Assembly: GCA_024707325.1 (NCBI GenBank)
Contig: JANPZY010000001.1
Location: 2,480,501-2,544,500 of the forward strand
DNA: 64,000 nucleotides
Direction: 5' to 3'
Source: Opitutus sp.
GTDB taxonomy: Bacteria; Verrucomicrobiota; Verrucomicrobiia; Opitutales; Opitutaceae
The notes under the pieces are model-generated. The model was not told where the DNA came from. It did not search any database and was given only the letters and a program-made list of their open reading frames with translations. This document shows positions 21,950 to 31,843 of the stretch, one piece after another (position 1 is the first letter of the stretch; each line of letters starts with the position of its first letter). Position numbers and translations under genes: made by a program.

Positions 21950-22603
21950 ATGAGCACCAAGAACTCCGCCGCGTCAGGACCCAGCTGGACCGAGGTCATC
22001 CTCGGCGCTCTTTTCGCCATCCTGCTCGGTGCCGCGCTCGCCGCGGTGTTCCTGGTGCTCAAACCCGTCCAGGTCGCGAAAACGCCGCCCACGGACGAGG
22101 AGCGCAAAGCCGGCGAAGTTTACTTCATCGAAGGCTCCCGCAACGCGCCGAGCCTCCGCGCGCTCCAGGAAAAACAAGCCGCCTTTTTTGCCGGCCAGTC
22201 CGTCCAATTTACCGAGGACGAACTTAATTTCCTCCTCGCGCCCGCCGCCGCCAAACCGCCCGCGACCGAAGGCAAAATGGTTTCGGCCGGCACGCCCAAC
22301 TTCCGCGTCGCCGACGATCTCTTGCAGATCGGTGTGCCGCTCAATCTCGACGTGCTCGGCTACAAGCCGACCGTCATCACGCAGGTCCGCGGCTCGTTCG
22401 TTCGCAGCGACAACGTGTTCGTCCTTGAACCGGGCGAGTTCTACATCGGTTCCTTGCCTCTGCACCGCATCCCTGGTGCCGCGTCGTTTGTCCTGAAAAA
22501 GTTGATACGCTCCGCCACCGTGCCCGAAGAGGCCGCCGTCGCGTGGGGCAATCTCTCGGACGTTCGCGTGGAGGGCCGCGCGCTCCACCTCACGGTGCCC
22601 TGA
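21950..22603 (+). CDS. Hypothetical membrane-anchored protein
   Basis: The ATG at 21950 (MSTKNSAASGPSWTEVILGA) gives 217 aa. One membrane segment occupies about residues 16-39 (VILGALFAILLGAALAAVFL). The remainder looks like a soluble extracytoplasmic domain, with FTEDELNFLLAP reminiscent of proteins that bind lipid or peptidoglycan. I do not recognise the family. It sits 10 bp after fmdB. Its TGA is immediately followed by the first base of a 22-bp repeat array. Confidence 0.8.
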   Translation: MSTKNSAASGPSWTEVILGALFAILLGAALAAVFLVLKPVQVAKTPPTDEERKAGEVYFIEGSRNAPSLRALQEKQAAFFAGQSVQFTEDELNFLLAPAAAKPPATEGKMVSAGTPNFRVADDLLQIGVPLNLDVLGYKPTVITQVRGSFVRSDNVFVLEPGEFYIGSLPLHRIPGAASFVLKKLIRSATVPEEAAVAWGNLSDVRVEGRALHLTVP

Positions 22604-22757
22604 GGCTCGACTCGAGCCGCACCTTGGCTCGACGTGGTCCGCACCGGGTCGCGACCGTGTCCGGACCTTGGCGCGCCCCGGTGCGCACTGTGTCCCGAGT
22701 CGGTGCGCAACGGGTCCCGACTCCGTGCGGACATTGCTGCAAGTCGATGCGCACCTG
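22604..22757 (+). repeat. 22-bp period degenerate tandem repeat, locus 2 (7 units)
   Basis: Seven gap-free 22-bp units begin at the base after the upstream stop codon and end 56 bp before the murJ start. Examples are GGCTCGACGTGGTCCGCACC plus GG and GTCGCGACCGTGTCCGGACC plus TT. The most conserved part is GTCCGCACC/GTGCGCACC in the second half. Confidence 0.8.
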
Positions 22758-22813
22758 GGCGGGAGTTGGGTTAAGTTCTTGCTCCGCGTTTCGCGCGCCC
22801 GGAAAACGATGCG

Positions 22814-24389
22814 GTGTCCAGAAAGCTGAAGAACATCGGCATCGTCTCGTTGCTCACGAGCGTGTCGCGCGTGCTCGGACTCGCCCGCGATCAGCTCGGT
22901 GCCGCCATCTTCGGCGCGAGCGAGCTCAACTCGGCTTTCATCACGGCGTTCAGCTTGCCGAATTTGTTTCGTCGCCTGCTGGGTGAGGGCGCGCTCACGG
23001 CGGCGTTTGTGCCGACGTTGCAGGAGGAGTTGCACGAGCGCGGACGTGCGGGCGCGTTCGAGTTGTTGAGCAAGGTCACGTCGTGGCTGCTGCTCGTCAC
23101 GGGCGGGTTGTGCGCGGTCGCGATGGTGCTCTTCGGCCAGTCTCGACTGCTGCCAGGACACGAATCGAAGTGGTATCTCGCGGCCGATCTCTCGGTGTGG
23201 CTGTTTCCATATCTCGCGATGATCTGTCTCGCGGCCGCGCTCAATGCCACGCTCAACGTGTTCGAGCGTTTCACCGAGCCGGCGTTGTCGCCGATCTGGC
23301 TCAATCTCTCGATGATCGCGTCGCTCGGCGGCATCGGCTGGCAGGTGGCGGAGACCGATCTCGGGCGCATGCAGTGGCTCTGCGCGGGCGTGCTCGTGGG
23401 CGGTGCGCTGCAACTCGGTGTGCCGGCGGGCGTGCTCATGCGCGAAGGCTGGCGGCCGCGATTGGATTTCGGGTTGTCGCCGCGCGTGAAGACGATCGCG
23501 GCGTTGATGGCGCCGGGGCTTTTCGGCACGGCGATTTATCAGATCAACGTCTATATCTCGCGGCTCTTCGCGTTCTCGATCGATGAGGCGTCGGCCACGT
23601 TGCTGTTTTATGCGAATCGTCTGATGGAGCTGCCGATCGGCGTGTTCGCGATCGCGGTGGCGACGGTCGTGTATCCGCTGATCGCGCGACACGCGGCGGA
23701 GAAAAATCACGCCGCGATGGCCGATGATTATCGCAAAGGCGTGCGGCTGATTCTTCTCATCAACATCCCTGCTGCGGCGGGACTCGCGCTCCTGAGTGAA
23801 CCGATCGTGCGCGTGCTGTTTCAACACGGCCGCTTCGGCGCAGACGACACGCGCGCGATGGCGCCGCTGCTGGCGTTGTTCGCGGTGGGCATGCCGTTTT
23901 TCTCCGTGGTGAGTCTGACCACGCGCGCGTTCTACGCGATGAAGGACACGGTGACGCCGGTGAAGATCGCGACCGTGAGCTTCGTCGTGAATGTAGGGCT
24001 GAGCTGGATACTGAAGGACGTGCTCGGCGCGCCGGGTCTCGTGCTCGCGAGCACCACGGCGGTGCTCGTGCAAACGTGCGTGCTCCAGCGGCTGCTTGCG
24101 CGTCGACTCGAGGGCATGCGTTTCGGCGCGTTGTGGTCCGCGATCGGCAAACTGCTCGTCGCCACGCTTGTCATGAGCGCGGTGGTGGGTGGCGGTTGGG
24201 TGGGGCTGCGCACCGTGATCGAGGGACGCGCGGCGGACGTCGTGGCGTTGGCGACGCTGATTCCCGCCGGCGTGGCGAGCTACGCGGCGATGTTGTGGGT
24301 GTTGCGCGTGGAAGGTTTGGAAGAAGTCACGGAGCTGCTGAAACGTTTCCGACGGAAACGCGCGAGAACTGGAGGCGGGACAAACATGA
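22814..24389 (+). CDS. murJ: Lipid II flippase MurJ (MviN)
   Basis: From a GTG at 22814 (MSRKLKNIGIVSLLTSVSRV) the protein shows the MurJ/MviN N-terminal signature GLARDQLGAAIFGASELNSA and FRRLLGEGALTAAFVP, then about 14 membrane segments, including YFYANRLMELPIGVFAIAV-like sequence and PIVRVLFQHGRFGADDT. It flips lipid II across the inner membrane for peptidoglycan synthesis. As sequenced, the frame has no stop and continues into the SBF-like gene at 24386. In the +1 frame a TGA at 24387-24389 would overlap that ATG (ATGA). I therefore end murJ there, assuming a one-base insertion shortly upstream; true readthrough is the alternative. Confidence 0.88.
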
Positions 24390-25358
24390 AGTGGAGACCG
24401 GACTGGTTTGTGATCGGGATGGGCGTGGCGATCGTGCTGGCGTGGATCGCGCCGGAAGCAGGCGCGAGCGGTGGCTGGTTGCACGCGGATCTGCTGAACA
24501 AGATCGGCGTGGCGCTCGTGTTTTTTTCTGAGCGGCCTCTCGCTGTCGTTTGCCGATTTGAAACAAGGCACGCTGCGGTGGCCGTTGCATCTCGTGGTGC
24601 AGGTGAGCGTGTTTTTGGTGTTTCCGCTCGTGGGCATCGCGGCGCTCTGGCTCGTGGGTGATGCGCTGCCGCACGCGTTGAGTGCGGGATTTTATTTTCT
24701 GTGCGTGTTGCCTTCGACCGTGTCGTCGTCGGTCGCGCTCACGGCTGCGGCGCGCGGCAATGTGCCGGCGGCGGTGTTCAACGCCACGATGTCGAGTCTG
24801 CTCGGCGTGTTCATTACGCCGCTGTGGGTGAGCTGGCGCTTGCAGGCGTCGGGGCAGGCGATGCCACTGGGCGAGGTGATTCTCGATCTCGTGCTGTGGT
24901 TGCTCGTGCCGCTCGCGCTGGGGCAGGGGAGCCGGTTGTTTTTGCGCGAGTGGGCGCAGCGGAATCGTGGTTGGCTGAAATACGTGGATCGCGTGACGAT
25001 CCTCGTGATCATTTACACGTCGTTCTGCGATTCGGTGGCGGGCGGCGTGTGGCGCGATCAGCGCGCGGTGGATTTGATTGCGGTGGTGGTGGGATCGCTC
25101 GTGCTCTTTGTCGTTTTGATGCTGATCGTGCGCGCGGCGAGTCGGGCGCTGGGCTTCAACGCGGCGGATCGCATCACGGCGATGTTCTGCGGATCGAAGA
25201 AGAGCATCGCGCAGGGCGTGCCGATGGCGCGTTTGATTTTTGGCTCCGACCCGCATGTTGGTCTGATGCTCGTGCCGCTCATCGTGTATCACCAACTGCA
25301 GCTCATCCTCTGCAGCGTGCTGGCGGAGCGGTGGTCGAAGCGAAAGGACGAATCATGA
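24386..25358 (+). pseudogene. SBF-like (bile acid:Na+ symporter family) transporter, frameshifted
   Basis: It starts MKWRPDWFVIGMGVAIVLAW at the ATG at 24386. The frame breaks at the seven-T run 24521-24527: with six Ts the reading continues VFFLSGLSLSFADLKQGTLR in the frame of the ORF at 24558. The repaired protein, about 323 aa with roughly ten membrane segments, resembles the YfeH/SBF_like group (for example SMPRTV-type helices, here VLPSTVSSSVALTAAARGN, and MFCGSKKSIAQGVPMA). The substrate is unknown. Its TGA overlaps the ATG of the next gene. Given the intact remainder, the lesion is probably an assembly indel. Confidence 0.85.
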
Positions 25359-25642
25359 ACGACAAACCTCCTGTCACCGTTTGGCACAATACCGCCGCGC
25401 AGCGCTACGAAGCGACCGTCGACGGGTTTCTCGCCGAGTGCGATTACGTGCGCGAGGGCGGGCGCCTCGTGCTCACGCACACGTATGTGCCGCCGGAGAT
25501 GCGCGGACGCGGCATCGCGGAAGTGCTCGTGCGTGCGGCACTCGATGATGCGCGCGCGGAGGGTAGCAAAGTCGTGCCCGCGTGCTCTTACGTGGCGACG
25601 TTCATAAAACGCCACGCTGAGTATCAGTCATTACTCGCCTAA
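25355..25642 (+). CDS. Small GNAT-like N-acetyltransferase (YjdJ-type)
   Basis: The ATG at 25355 overlaps the upstream TGA (ATGA), suggesting translational coupling with the transporter gene. The 95-aa protein contains TYVPPEMRGRGIAEVLVRAA, the acetyl-CoA binding P-loop of the short GNAT-like family, and VPACSYVATFIKRHAEY with the conserved cysteine of that family. These proteins are minimal acetyltransferase folds of unknown substrate. The ORF track joins this to upstream shadow sequence from 24701, which I reject. Confidence 0.88.
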   Translation: MNDKPPVTVWHNTAAQRYEATVDGFLAECDYVREGGRLVLTHTYVPPEMRGRGIAEVLVRAALDDARAEGSKVVPACSYVATFIKRHAEYQSLLA

Positions 25643-25697
25643 GCGGCGGCGGCGTATCGCCTAACCTCGGGCGATTACGTAATTTTCAAAATCGCCC

Positions 25698-25731
25698 TTG
25701 AAGTTTACCAGATGGTCAACTAAAGTCTGGT
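25698..25731 (+). promoter_or_regulatory. Candidate promoter and overlapping dyad of the tetR gene
   Basis: TTGAAG (25698-25703) and TAAAGT (25721-25726), separated by 17 bp, form a plausible sigma-70 promoter 9 bp before the ATG. A dyad ACCAGA-N13-TCTGGT (25707-25731) covers it, the usual arrangement for autorepression by a TetR-family protein. The central TGGTCAACTA is nearly repeated upstream of the efflux genes at 26434. Confidence 0.45.
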
Positions 25732-25735
25732 CATC

Positions 25736-26357
25736 ATGGGAAGAACATCTGACGCCGACGAGCGGTTGAAAGACGCCGCACTCGCTCTCATCTGGGAGGA
25801 GAGTTACGGCGCGGTCACAATCGACGACATCTGCAAACGCGCTGACGTAAAGAAGGGGAGTTTCTACTACTTCTTCGATTCAAAGGCCGATCTCGCGGTA
25901 GCAGCGTTTGAGAAACTTTGGGAAACGGATTGGAAGCCGACGCTCGATCGGGCGTTCTCGCCGTCCGTGCCGCCTTTGCAGCGTTTCATCGATTACTTCA
26001 AGAACCTGCACGCCCGCCAGGCCGAAGCGAAAGTTAGGCTCGGCAAGCTCTTGGGTTGTCCTGCCTGCGCCATCGGTTCCGAGGTCTGCACGCAGGGATG
26101 AGATCAAGGTCGCGGACAAGATTCGCGAGATGATGATGCGGAAACGTCGCTACTACGAATCCGCCATCCGCGACGCCGTCGCCGAGGGCGCGATCGAGCC
26201 CTGCGATCCCGCGCAAAAAACGAGCGCGCTTATGGCGCTCATCGACGGTCTGCTGAGCCAGGCCCGCATCATGAACGATCCCGAGCCGCTCCGGGCACTG
26301 CCGGCTCTGGTGCTCGATCTGCTCCGCCCCATCAAACCTGTTTCCGCCACCACCTGA
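25736..26357 (+). pseudogene. TetR/AcrR-family transcriptional regulator, frameshifted
   Basis: The N-terminal HTH is complete: VTIDDICKRADVKKGSFYYF at about residues 28-47 is the TetR recognition region. The frame stops after GCPACAIGSEVCTQG because of one extra G in the GGG run near 26095. Reading resumes as DEIKVADKIREMMMRKRRYY in the frame of the ORF at 25908 and ends PVSATT. The repaired length is about 206 aa. The C-terminal domain looks like the TetR_C6/YfiR type (G-x-P-x-x-x-IGSE). It lies upstream of and in the same direction as an RND efflux operon and probably represses it. A terminator follows. Confidence 0.85.
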
Positions 26358-26385
26358 CGTTTTTTCCACCTTCAACTCAATCACA

Positions 26386-26412
26386 GCGCACCTTCACCAC
26401 GTGCGCTTTTTT
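26386..26412 (+). terminator. Rho-independent terminator after tetR
   Basis: A 6-bp stem GCGCAC / GTGCGC with a nine-base loop is followed by six T residues. It isolates tetR from the efflux genes, so those need their own promoter in 26413-26737. Confidence 0.75.
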
Positions 26413-26433
26413 GGGACCCAAATACTAGCTAAA

Positions 26434-26443
26434 TAGTCAACTA
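26434..26443 (+). promoter_or_regulatory. TAGTCAACTA element upstream of efflux operon
   Basis: This near-palindrome (TAGT/ACTA ends) matches nine of ten bases of the TGGTCAACTA within the tetR promoter dyad. Shared occurrence at both putative targets supports a TetR-family half-site, but the sample is two sites only. Confidence 0.35.
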
Positions 26444-26463
26444 CTGCCGCGATCCGCCTCCAC

Positions 26464-26682
26464 ATGAAAACCATTTTCACTCCTCTCACCACAACCACAC
26501 CTTCCGCGACGGCTCTCCGTGCGCGTTCACCTCGCTTCTCGTCCACGGCCATGCGTCCCGTCTCGGGTTCTTCGCTTCTGGGCGATCCCCGTCTCGACCG
26601 CGCCGGCCGCGGTGCCAGCCCGCTTTGGAATCGCTCGCTGCTCGATCGTCTCCAGACGCCGCTCACGCGCTATCACGACTGA
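26464..26682 (+). CDS. Possible small ORF in efflux operon leader
   Basis: A 72-aa frame (MKTIFTPLTTTTPSATALRA) opens in the leader of the efflux operon and closes 55 bp before the next start. It has a Thr/Ser/Arg-rich composition, no signal or membrane segment, and no family that I recognise. It could be a leader peptide or chance. Low confidence. Confidence 0.2.
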   Translation: MKTIFTPLTTTTPSATALRARSPRFSSTAMRPVSGSSLLGDPRLDRAGRGASPLWNRSLLDRLQTPLTRYHD

Positions 26683-26737
26683 TCGCGAGTTCCTCTGCCA
26701 CCTTCCCACACACTCCACACATCCGATCCTCGTTGCA

Positions 26738-27928
26738 ATGAACACTCAGGCTAATGCTTCGGCCCGTTCCGCTCCGTCCCGCTTCCGCTGGGCGATCGCG
26801 GGCGTTGCCAGTCTCGTTCTCGCCGGTGGCGCGCTCACGCTCGCCCTCGCTGAGTCCTCCGACTCCTCGTCGTCCACGTCTTCAACCGCGGCTGCCCAGC
26901 CGCCGCCTCCCAAGGTCACCATCGCTCCGGTGGAGCAGAAAACCATCACCGCCTACGAAGAATTCACCGGACGCGTGGAGGCGACCGAAACGGTCGAACT
27001 GCGCGCCCGCGTGTCCGGACATCTTGAGCACGTCCACTTCCAAGCCGGCGAAGTGGTGAAGGCGGGCGATCTGCTCTTCACCATCGATCCGCGCTGGTAT
27101 CGGGCGCAGTTCGATCTCGCCAAGGCCCGTGCTGAAGTCGCCGAGCGCGAAGCCGCGCGTTCCGCCGATTTGCTCGCCGCCGACGCGATCTCGCAGGAGG
27201 AGGCCGACGCGCGCAAAGCCCGCGCTGCCGAAGCCGCCGCCGCGCTCAGGACCGCCCAGCTCGATCTCGAGCACACGGAGGTCCGTGCGCCGATCACGGG
27301 TCGCATCAGCCGCGCGCTGGTCACGCCGGGCAACCTCGTCTCCGGCGCGCCCGGTGGCGCCACGCTGCTCACCACGATCGTGGCGACGGGACCGGCCTAC
27401 GTTTACGCCGACATCGACGAAGGCACGCTGCTGAAGTTCAACCGGCTCCAGCGCGAAGGCCGTCTCGCGACCGTCAACGGCCGCGTGCCGGTCTCGCTGC
27501 AGCTCGCAGACGAGTCGGGGTATCCGCGTCATGGATACATCGAGTCCGCCGACAATCGCGTGAACCCGTCCACCGGTTCGCTCGCGTTGCGGCTCGTGTT
27601 TGCCAACGACGATGGCGCGTTGATCCCGGGGCTCTTCGCCCGCGTCCGCATCCCGGTGGGTTCGCCCGAACCGGCGTTGCTGATCAGCGAGCGAGCCATC
27701 GGCACGGATCAAAGCCAGAAGTTTGTCCTCGCCGTGGACGAAGACCACGTGGCCGCCTACCGCACCGTCCAACTCGGCGGTAGCGCGGGCACCGGCCAGC
27801 GCATCGTCCGCGCGGGCCTCAATCCCGGAGATCGGGTCATCGTCAACGGTCTGCAGCGGGTGCGCCCCGGCATGACGGTCGATCCCGAGTTCGCCGTTTC
27901 CTCCAGTCATTCCGTCGCCGCGCGCTGA
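26738..27928 (+). CDS. RND efflux periplasmic adaptor (HlyD/AcrA family)
   Basis: The ATG at 26738 (MNTQANASARSAPSRFRWAI) gives 396 aa; the ORF-track start lies in the leader. A single N-terminal membrane anchor (WAIAGVASLVLAGGALTLAL) precedes the lipoyl/hairpin region (GRVEATETVELRARVSGHLE, then QLDLEHTEVRAPITGRIS), the beta-barrel and the membrane-proximal domain ending in GDRVIVNGLQRVRPGMTV. The protein bridges the RND pump and outer-membrane channel. No lipobox is present, so it is anchored by the transmembrane helix rather than lipid. It heads adaptor - pump - PagL - channel, presumably controlled by the upstream TetR protein. Confidence 0.93.
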   Translation: MNTQANASARSAPSRFRWAIAGVASLVLAGGALTLALAESSDSSSSTSSTAAAQPPPPKVTIAPVEQKTITAYEEFTGRVEATETVELRARVSGHLEHVHFQAGEVVKAGDLLFTIDPRWYRAQFDLAKARAEVAEREAARSADLLAADAISQEEADARKARAAEAAAALRTAQLDLEHTEVRAPITGRISRALVTPGNLVSGAPGGATLLTTIVATGPAYVYADIDEGTLLKFNRLQREGRLATVNGRVPVSLQLADESGYPRHGYIESADNRVNPSTGSLALRLVFANDDGALIPGLFARVRIPVGSPEPALLISERAIGTDQSQKFVLAVDEDHVAAYRTVQLGGSAGTGQRIVRAGLNPGDRVIVNGLQRVRPGMTVDPEFAVSSSHSVAAR

Positions 27929-28050
27929 CGTTTCTCGAGTCCACTGAGCCCGGCGTGCGCCCGTAGCGGCGCCGGGCCTACATCCCACTGCTTAAAGACG
28001 CGCTCCGCGCGGCTCCTAGCCACTGCTTTGTCCGAAACGGCCGTTCCGCC

Positions 28051-31000
28051 ATGAATCTCTCCGATTTTTTTCATCAAGCGCCCGATCTTCGCCGGCGTTC
28101 TTTCCATCATCATCTTCCTCGTGGGCGCGATCGCGATGCTGCGATTACCGATCAGCGAGTATCCCGAGGTCGTCCCTCCCACCGTGATCGTGCGCGCCGT
28201 CTATCCGGGCGCTAATCCGGAAAACGATTTCCGAAACGGTCGCCGCGCCGCTCGAGCAGTCGATCAACGGCGTCGAGCACTCGCTCTACATGTCGTCGCA
28301 GGCAACGAGCGACGGCGTGATGACCCTCACCATCACGTTCAAGATCGGCACCGATCTCGATAACGCGCAGGTGCAGGTGCAAAACCGCGTCGCGCAGGCG
28401 TTGCCGAAACTGCCCGAGGAAGTGCGACGCCTCGGCGTCACCACCACGAAGGCGTCGCCCGATCTGTTGATGGTCGTTCACTTGTCGTCGCCCGATCGGC
28501 GTTACGACGACATCTACATTCGCAACTATGCCACGCTGCAGGTGCGCGACGTGCTCGCGCGACTCGATGGCGTGGGCGACGTGCGCATCTTTGGCTCCGG
28601 CGACTACGCAATGCGTGTGTGGCTCGATCCGCACAAGGTCGCCGCCAAAGGCCTGACGGCGTCCGAAGTCGTCGCCGCGATCCGCGAGCAAAATGTCCAG
28701 GTCGCCGCCGGCGGAGTGGGGCAGCAGCCTGCGGCCGGTCCCGTCGACACGGAGTTTCTCATCAACGCACAGGGCCGCCTCGCGACCGAGGAAGAGTTCG
28801 GTGAGATCGTCGTGAAAACCGGCACCAACGGCGAACGCGTTCAACTCCGCGACATCGCTCGTCTCGAACTCGGCGCGGCGGATTACTCGCTGCGTTCGCT
28901 GCTCAACAACAGCCCCGCGGTCGCGATTCCGATTGCGCAGCGCCCCGGTTCCAACGCCATCGCGACGTCCGATGCGGTGCGGCGCACAATGGCCGAGCTG
29001 AAGGAGAACTTCCCGGAAGGTCTCTCCTACAACATCGTCTACGATCCCACGATTTTCGTGCGCAACTCCATCAAGGCCGTCGTGCACACGCTGTTCGAGG
29101 CGATCGTGCTCGTCGTGCTGGTGGTGATCCTGTTCCTGCAGACGTGGCGCGCGTCGATCATCCCGCTGGCCGCGGTGCCGGTGTCGCTCGTCGGCACGTT
29201 TGCGGTGATGCATGCGCTGGGCTTCTCGATCAACGCGCTCTCGCTCTTCGGTCTCGTGCTCGCAATCGGCATCGTCGTCGACGACGCGATCGTGGTCGTC
29301 GAAAACGTCGAGCGAAACATCGCGCTCGGACTTTCGCCCATTGAGGCAACCAAGCGCGCGATGCGCGAGGTCACGGGACCGATCATCGCGACGGCGCTCG
29401 TGTTGTCCGCGGTGTTCATTCCGACCGCGTTCATCAGCGGACTCACCGGACAGTTCTATAAGCAGTTCGCGATCACGATCGCGATTTCGACGATCATTTC
29501 GGCGTTCAACTCGCTCACGCTTTCGCCCGCGCTCAGCGCGCTGCTGCTGCGCGATCACGACGCGCCGAAAGACTGGCTCACGCGCGGCATGGACTTCGCG
29601 TTCGGCTGGTTCTTCCGTCCGTTCAACCGCTTCTTCGATTGGGCGTCGCACAAATACTCCAGCGCCGTCGCCCGGATTCTCCGGTTTTCCGTCATCGCGC
29701 TCGTGCTTTACGCCGGCCTGCTCGGCAGCACCGCGTGGCTCTTCAAGTCCACGCCGACCGGCTTCGTGCCGACGCAGGACAAGCAATACCTTGTCGCGTT
29801 CGCGCAGCTTCCGTCGGCGGCGTCGCTCGATCGCACCGATGCCGTGATCCGCCGCATGGGCGAGATCGCGCTGAAGCATCCGGGCGTCGCCAACGCGATC
29901 CAGTTCCCCGGTCTGTCGATCAACGGCTTCACGAACTCGTCCAACAGCGGCATCGTTTTCGTGGGTCTCAAGTCATTCGAAGAGCGCGAGGGCCCCGGTC
30001 TCGGGGGCGCGGAAATCGCCGCTCAACTCCAGCGTGAGTTCGCGGACATCCAGGACGCGTTTATCGCGATCTTCCCGCCACCGCCTGTGCAAGGCCTCGG
30101 CACCATCGGTGGTTTCAAGCTCTACGTCGAAGATCGCGGCGACAACGGCCTCGATGCGCTCTTCGGCGCCACGCAGGGGCTGATCGCGAAGAGTCGTGAG
30201 ACGCCCGAACTCGCGGGCCTCTTCTCGAGCTTCACGATCAACACGCCGCAACTCGACGCCGACATCGACCGCACCAAGGCGAAACTCATGGGCGTGCCGC
30301 TGCAAAATCTCTTCGAGACGATGCAGATCAACCTCGGTTCGCTCTACGTGAACGACTTCAACCGCTTCGGTCGCACGTATCAGGTCATCACGCAGGCCGA
30401 CGCGCAGTTCCGCTCTCGTCCGGAGGACATTGTTCAACTGAAGACGCGCAACAACGCGGGCGATCTGGTGCCGCTCGGCTCGCTCGTGCGCGTCAACGAG
30501 ACCTACGGCCCCGATCGCGTGATGCGCTACAACGGCTATCCCGCCGCCGAGATCAACGGCGCGCCCGCGCCGGGCTTCAGCTCCGGCCAGGCCGAGGCCG
30601 CGATGGAGCGTCTCGCCCGTGAAAATCTGCCGAAGGGCATGATGCTCGATTGGACCGAGCTCACATATCAAAAGATCATCGCCGGCAACACAGGCGTGCT
30701 CGTTTTCCCGCTGAGCATCCTGCTCGTGTTCCTCGTGCTCGCCGCGCAATACGAGAGCTTCCGGCTCCCGTTCGCGGTCATCCTCATCGTGCCGATGGCG
30801 CTGTTCTCTGCGTTCGTCGGACTCTGGCTCACACAGGGTGAGAACAACATCTTCACGCAGATCGGCCTGATCGTGCTGATCGGTCTCGCGGCGAAAAACG
30901 CGATCCTGATCGTCGAGTTCGCCGTGAAGCGTCGCGAAGAGGGCGCGAGCATCACCGACGCCGCGCTCGAAGCCGCACGGCTCCGGTTGCGGCCGATCCT

Positions 31001-31226
31001 GATGACGTCGATCGCGTTCATCGCGGGCGTGTTTCCGCTCGTGGTGAGCACCGGCGCCGGCGCCGAAATGCGCCGGGCGATGGGTGTCGCCGTCTTCGCC
31101 GGCATGATCGGCGTCACGCTCTTCGGCCTGTTCTTCACGCCGGTGTTCTACGCGGTGCTCGAACGCATCGGCGCACGCAAACCCGCGCCCGCGCTCCCTT
31201 CGACCGTGGCCGCGGAAAATATCTGA
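28051..31226 (+). pseudogene. RND multidrug efflux permease (HAE1/AcrB family), two N-terminal frameshifts
   Basis: The true start is ATG 28051 (MNLSDFF). One extra T in the seven-T run near 28063-28069 and one extra G near 28224 throw the first 60 codons through three frames. Repaired, they read IKRPIFAGVLSIIIFLVGAI and PGANPKTISETVAAPLEQ, canonical HAE1-RND sequence. The remaining 978 aa, from MSSQATSDGVMTLTITFKIG, is intact. It shows the proton-relay aspartates in IGIVVDDAIVVVENVERN, twelve membrane helices and two large periplasmic loops. The total is about 1058 aa. It exports lipophilic compounds by proton antiport in complex with the adaptor and channel flanking it. Confidence 0.9.
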
Positions 31227-31241
31227 AAAGGAGTTCTGCTT

Positions 31242-31823
31242 ATGAAATCGAAGACTTCGTTTTCACTGCGGCGATCTCGCTCCGTGCTGTTTGCCGCCCT
31301 CGCGTTGTTCGGCGCGACCGCGGCGTTTGGTCGCACGCTGCCGCAGGATCTCGATGATCCTGTGGTGGCGGTGAACGGCTCGGCGATCGAGACGCTGTGG
31401 CAGGGTGGGGCGATCGGCATCGCCGATCGTGAAGCCCGCGACCTCTTTGTCGGACTTGAGGCGCGTCTGCGCCCGAGTTGGCACGGCATTCGGCCTTGGG
31501 CTGGCCTCACGCTGGTCGATTCCGGCGCGTGGTTCTCCGGCGCCGGATTGATCTACGATATCGAGCTGACGCCGCGCATGCGGCTCACGCTCGGCAGCGG
31601 CCCGTTCTACTACGCCGACGGCAACCGCGGCTGGGATTTGGGTTACGACCTCGAATTCTACTCCTTCGCCGAACTCACGTGGCAATGGCGCCGCGACCTG
31701 CGTCTCGGCTTTCGCGTGGGCCATCTCTCCAACGCGGGACTTGGCCGCCGCAATCCCGGCACGGAGACGCTCGGTTTGGTCGTCTCCATCCCTCTCGACC
31801 GGCTCGTCGCCGGCAACCTCTAG
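31242..31823 (+). CDS. Lipid A 3-O-deacylase PagL family
   Basis: This 193-aa protein has a signal peptide (MKSKTSFSLRRSRSVLFAAL, then FGATAAFG) and an outer-membrane beta-barrel pattern of alternating residues. The PagL catalytic arrangement is visible: GHLSNAG gives His161 and Ser163, and Glu175 follows in NPGTE; the 2- and 12-residue spacings equal the His126/Ser128/Glu140 triad described for Pseudomonas PagL. It removes the 3-O-acyl chain from lipid A in the outer membrane. It lies 15 bp after the RND pump gene and 20 bp before the outer-membrane channel gene, an unusual partner for an efflux operon. Confidence 0.85.
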   Translation: MKSKTSFSLRRSRSVLFAALALFGATAAFGRTLPQDLDDPVVAVNGSAIETLWQGGAIGIADREARDLFVGLEARLRPSWHGIRPWAGLTLVDSGAWFSGAGLIYDIELTPRMRLTLGSGPFYYADGNRGWDLGYDLEFYSFAELTWQWRRDLRLGFRVGHLSNAGLGRRNPGTETLGLVVSIPLDRLVAGNL

Positions 31824-31843
31824 ACTGCGCAACGCACTTTGTG

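Noticed and set aside
22604-22757. CRISPR array
   Set aside because: Units are contiguous and degenerate, with no constant repeat, no unique spacers and no cas genes in the window.
21974-24637. 887-aa minus-strand ORF
   Set aside because: Antisense to the hypothetical membrane protein, repeat array and murJ; His/Arg-rich with no domain.
28212-29879. 555-aa minus-strand ORF
   Set aside because: Antisense to the RND permease.
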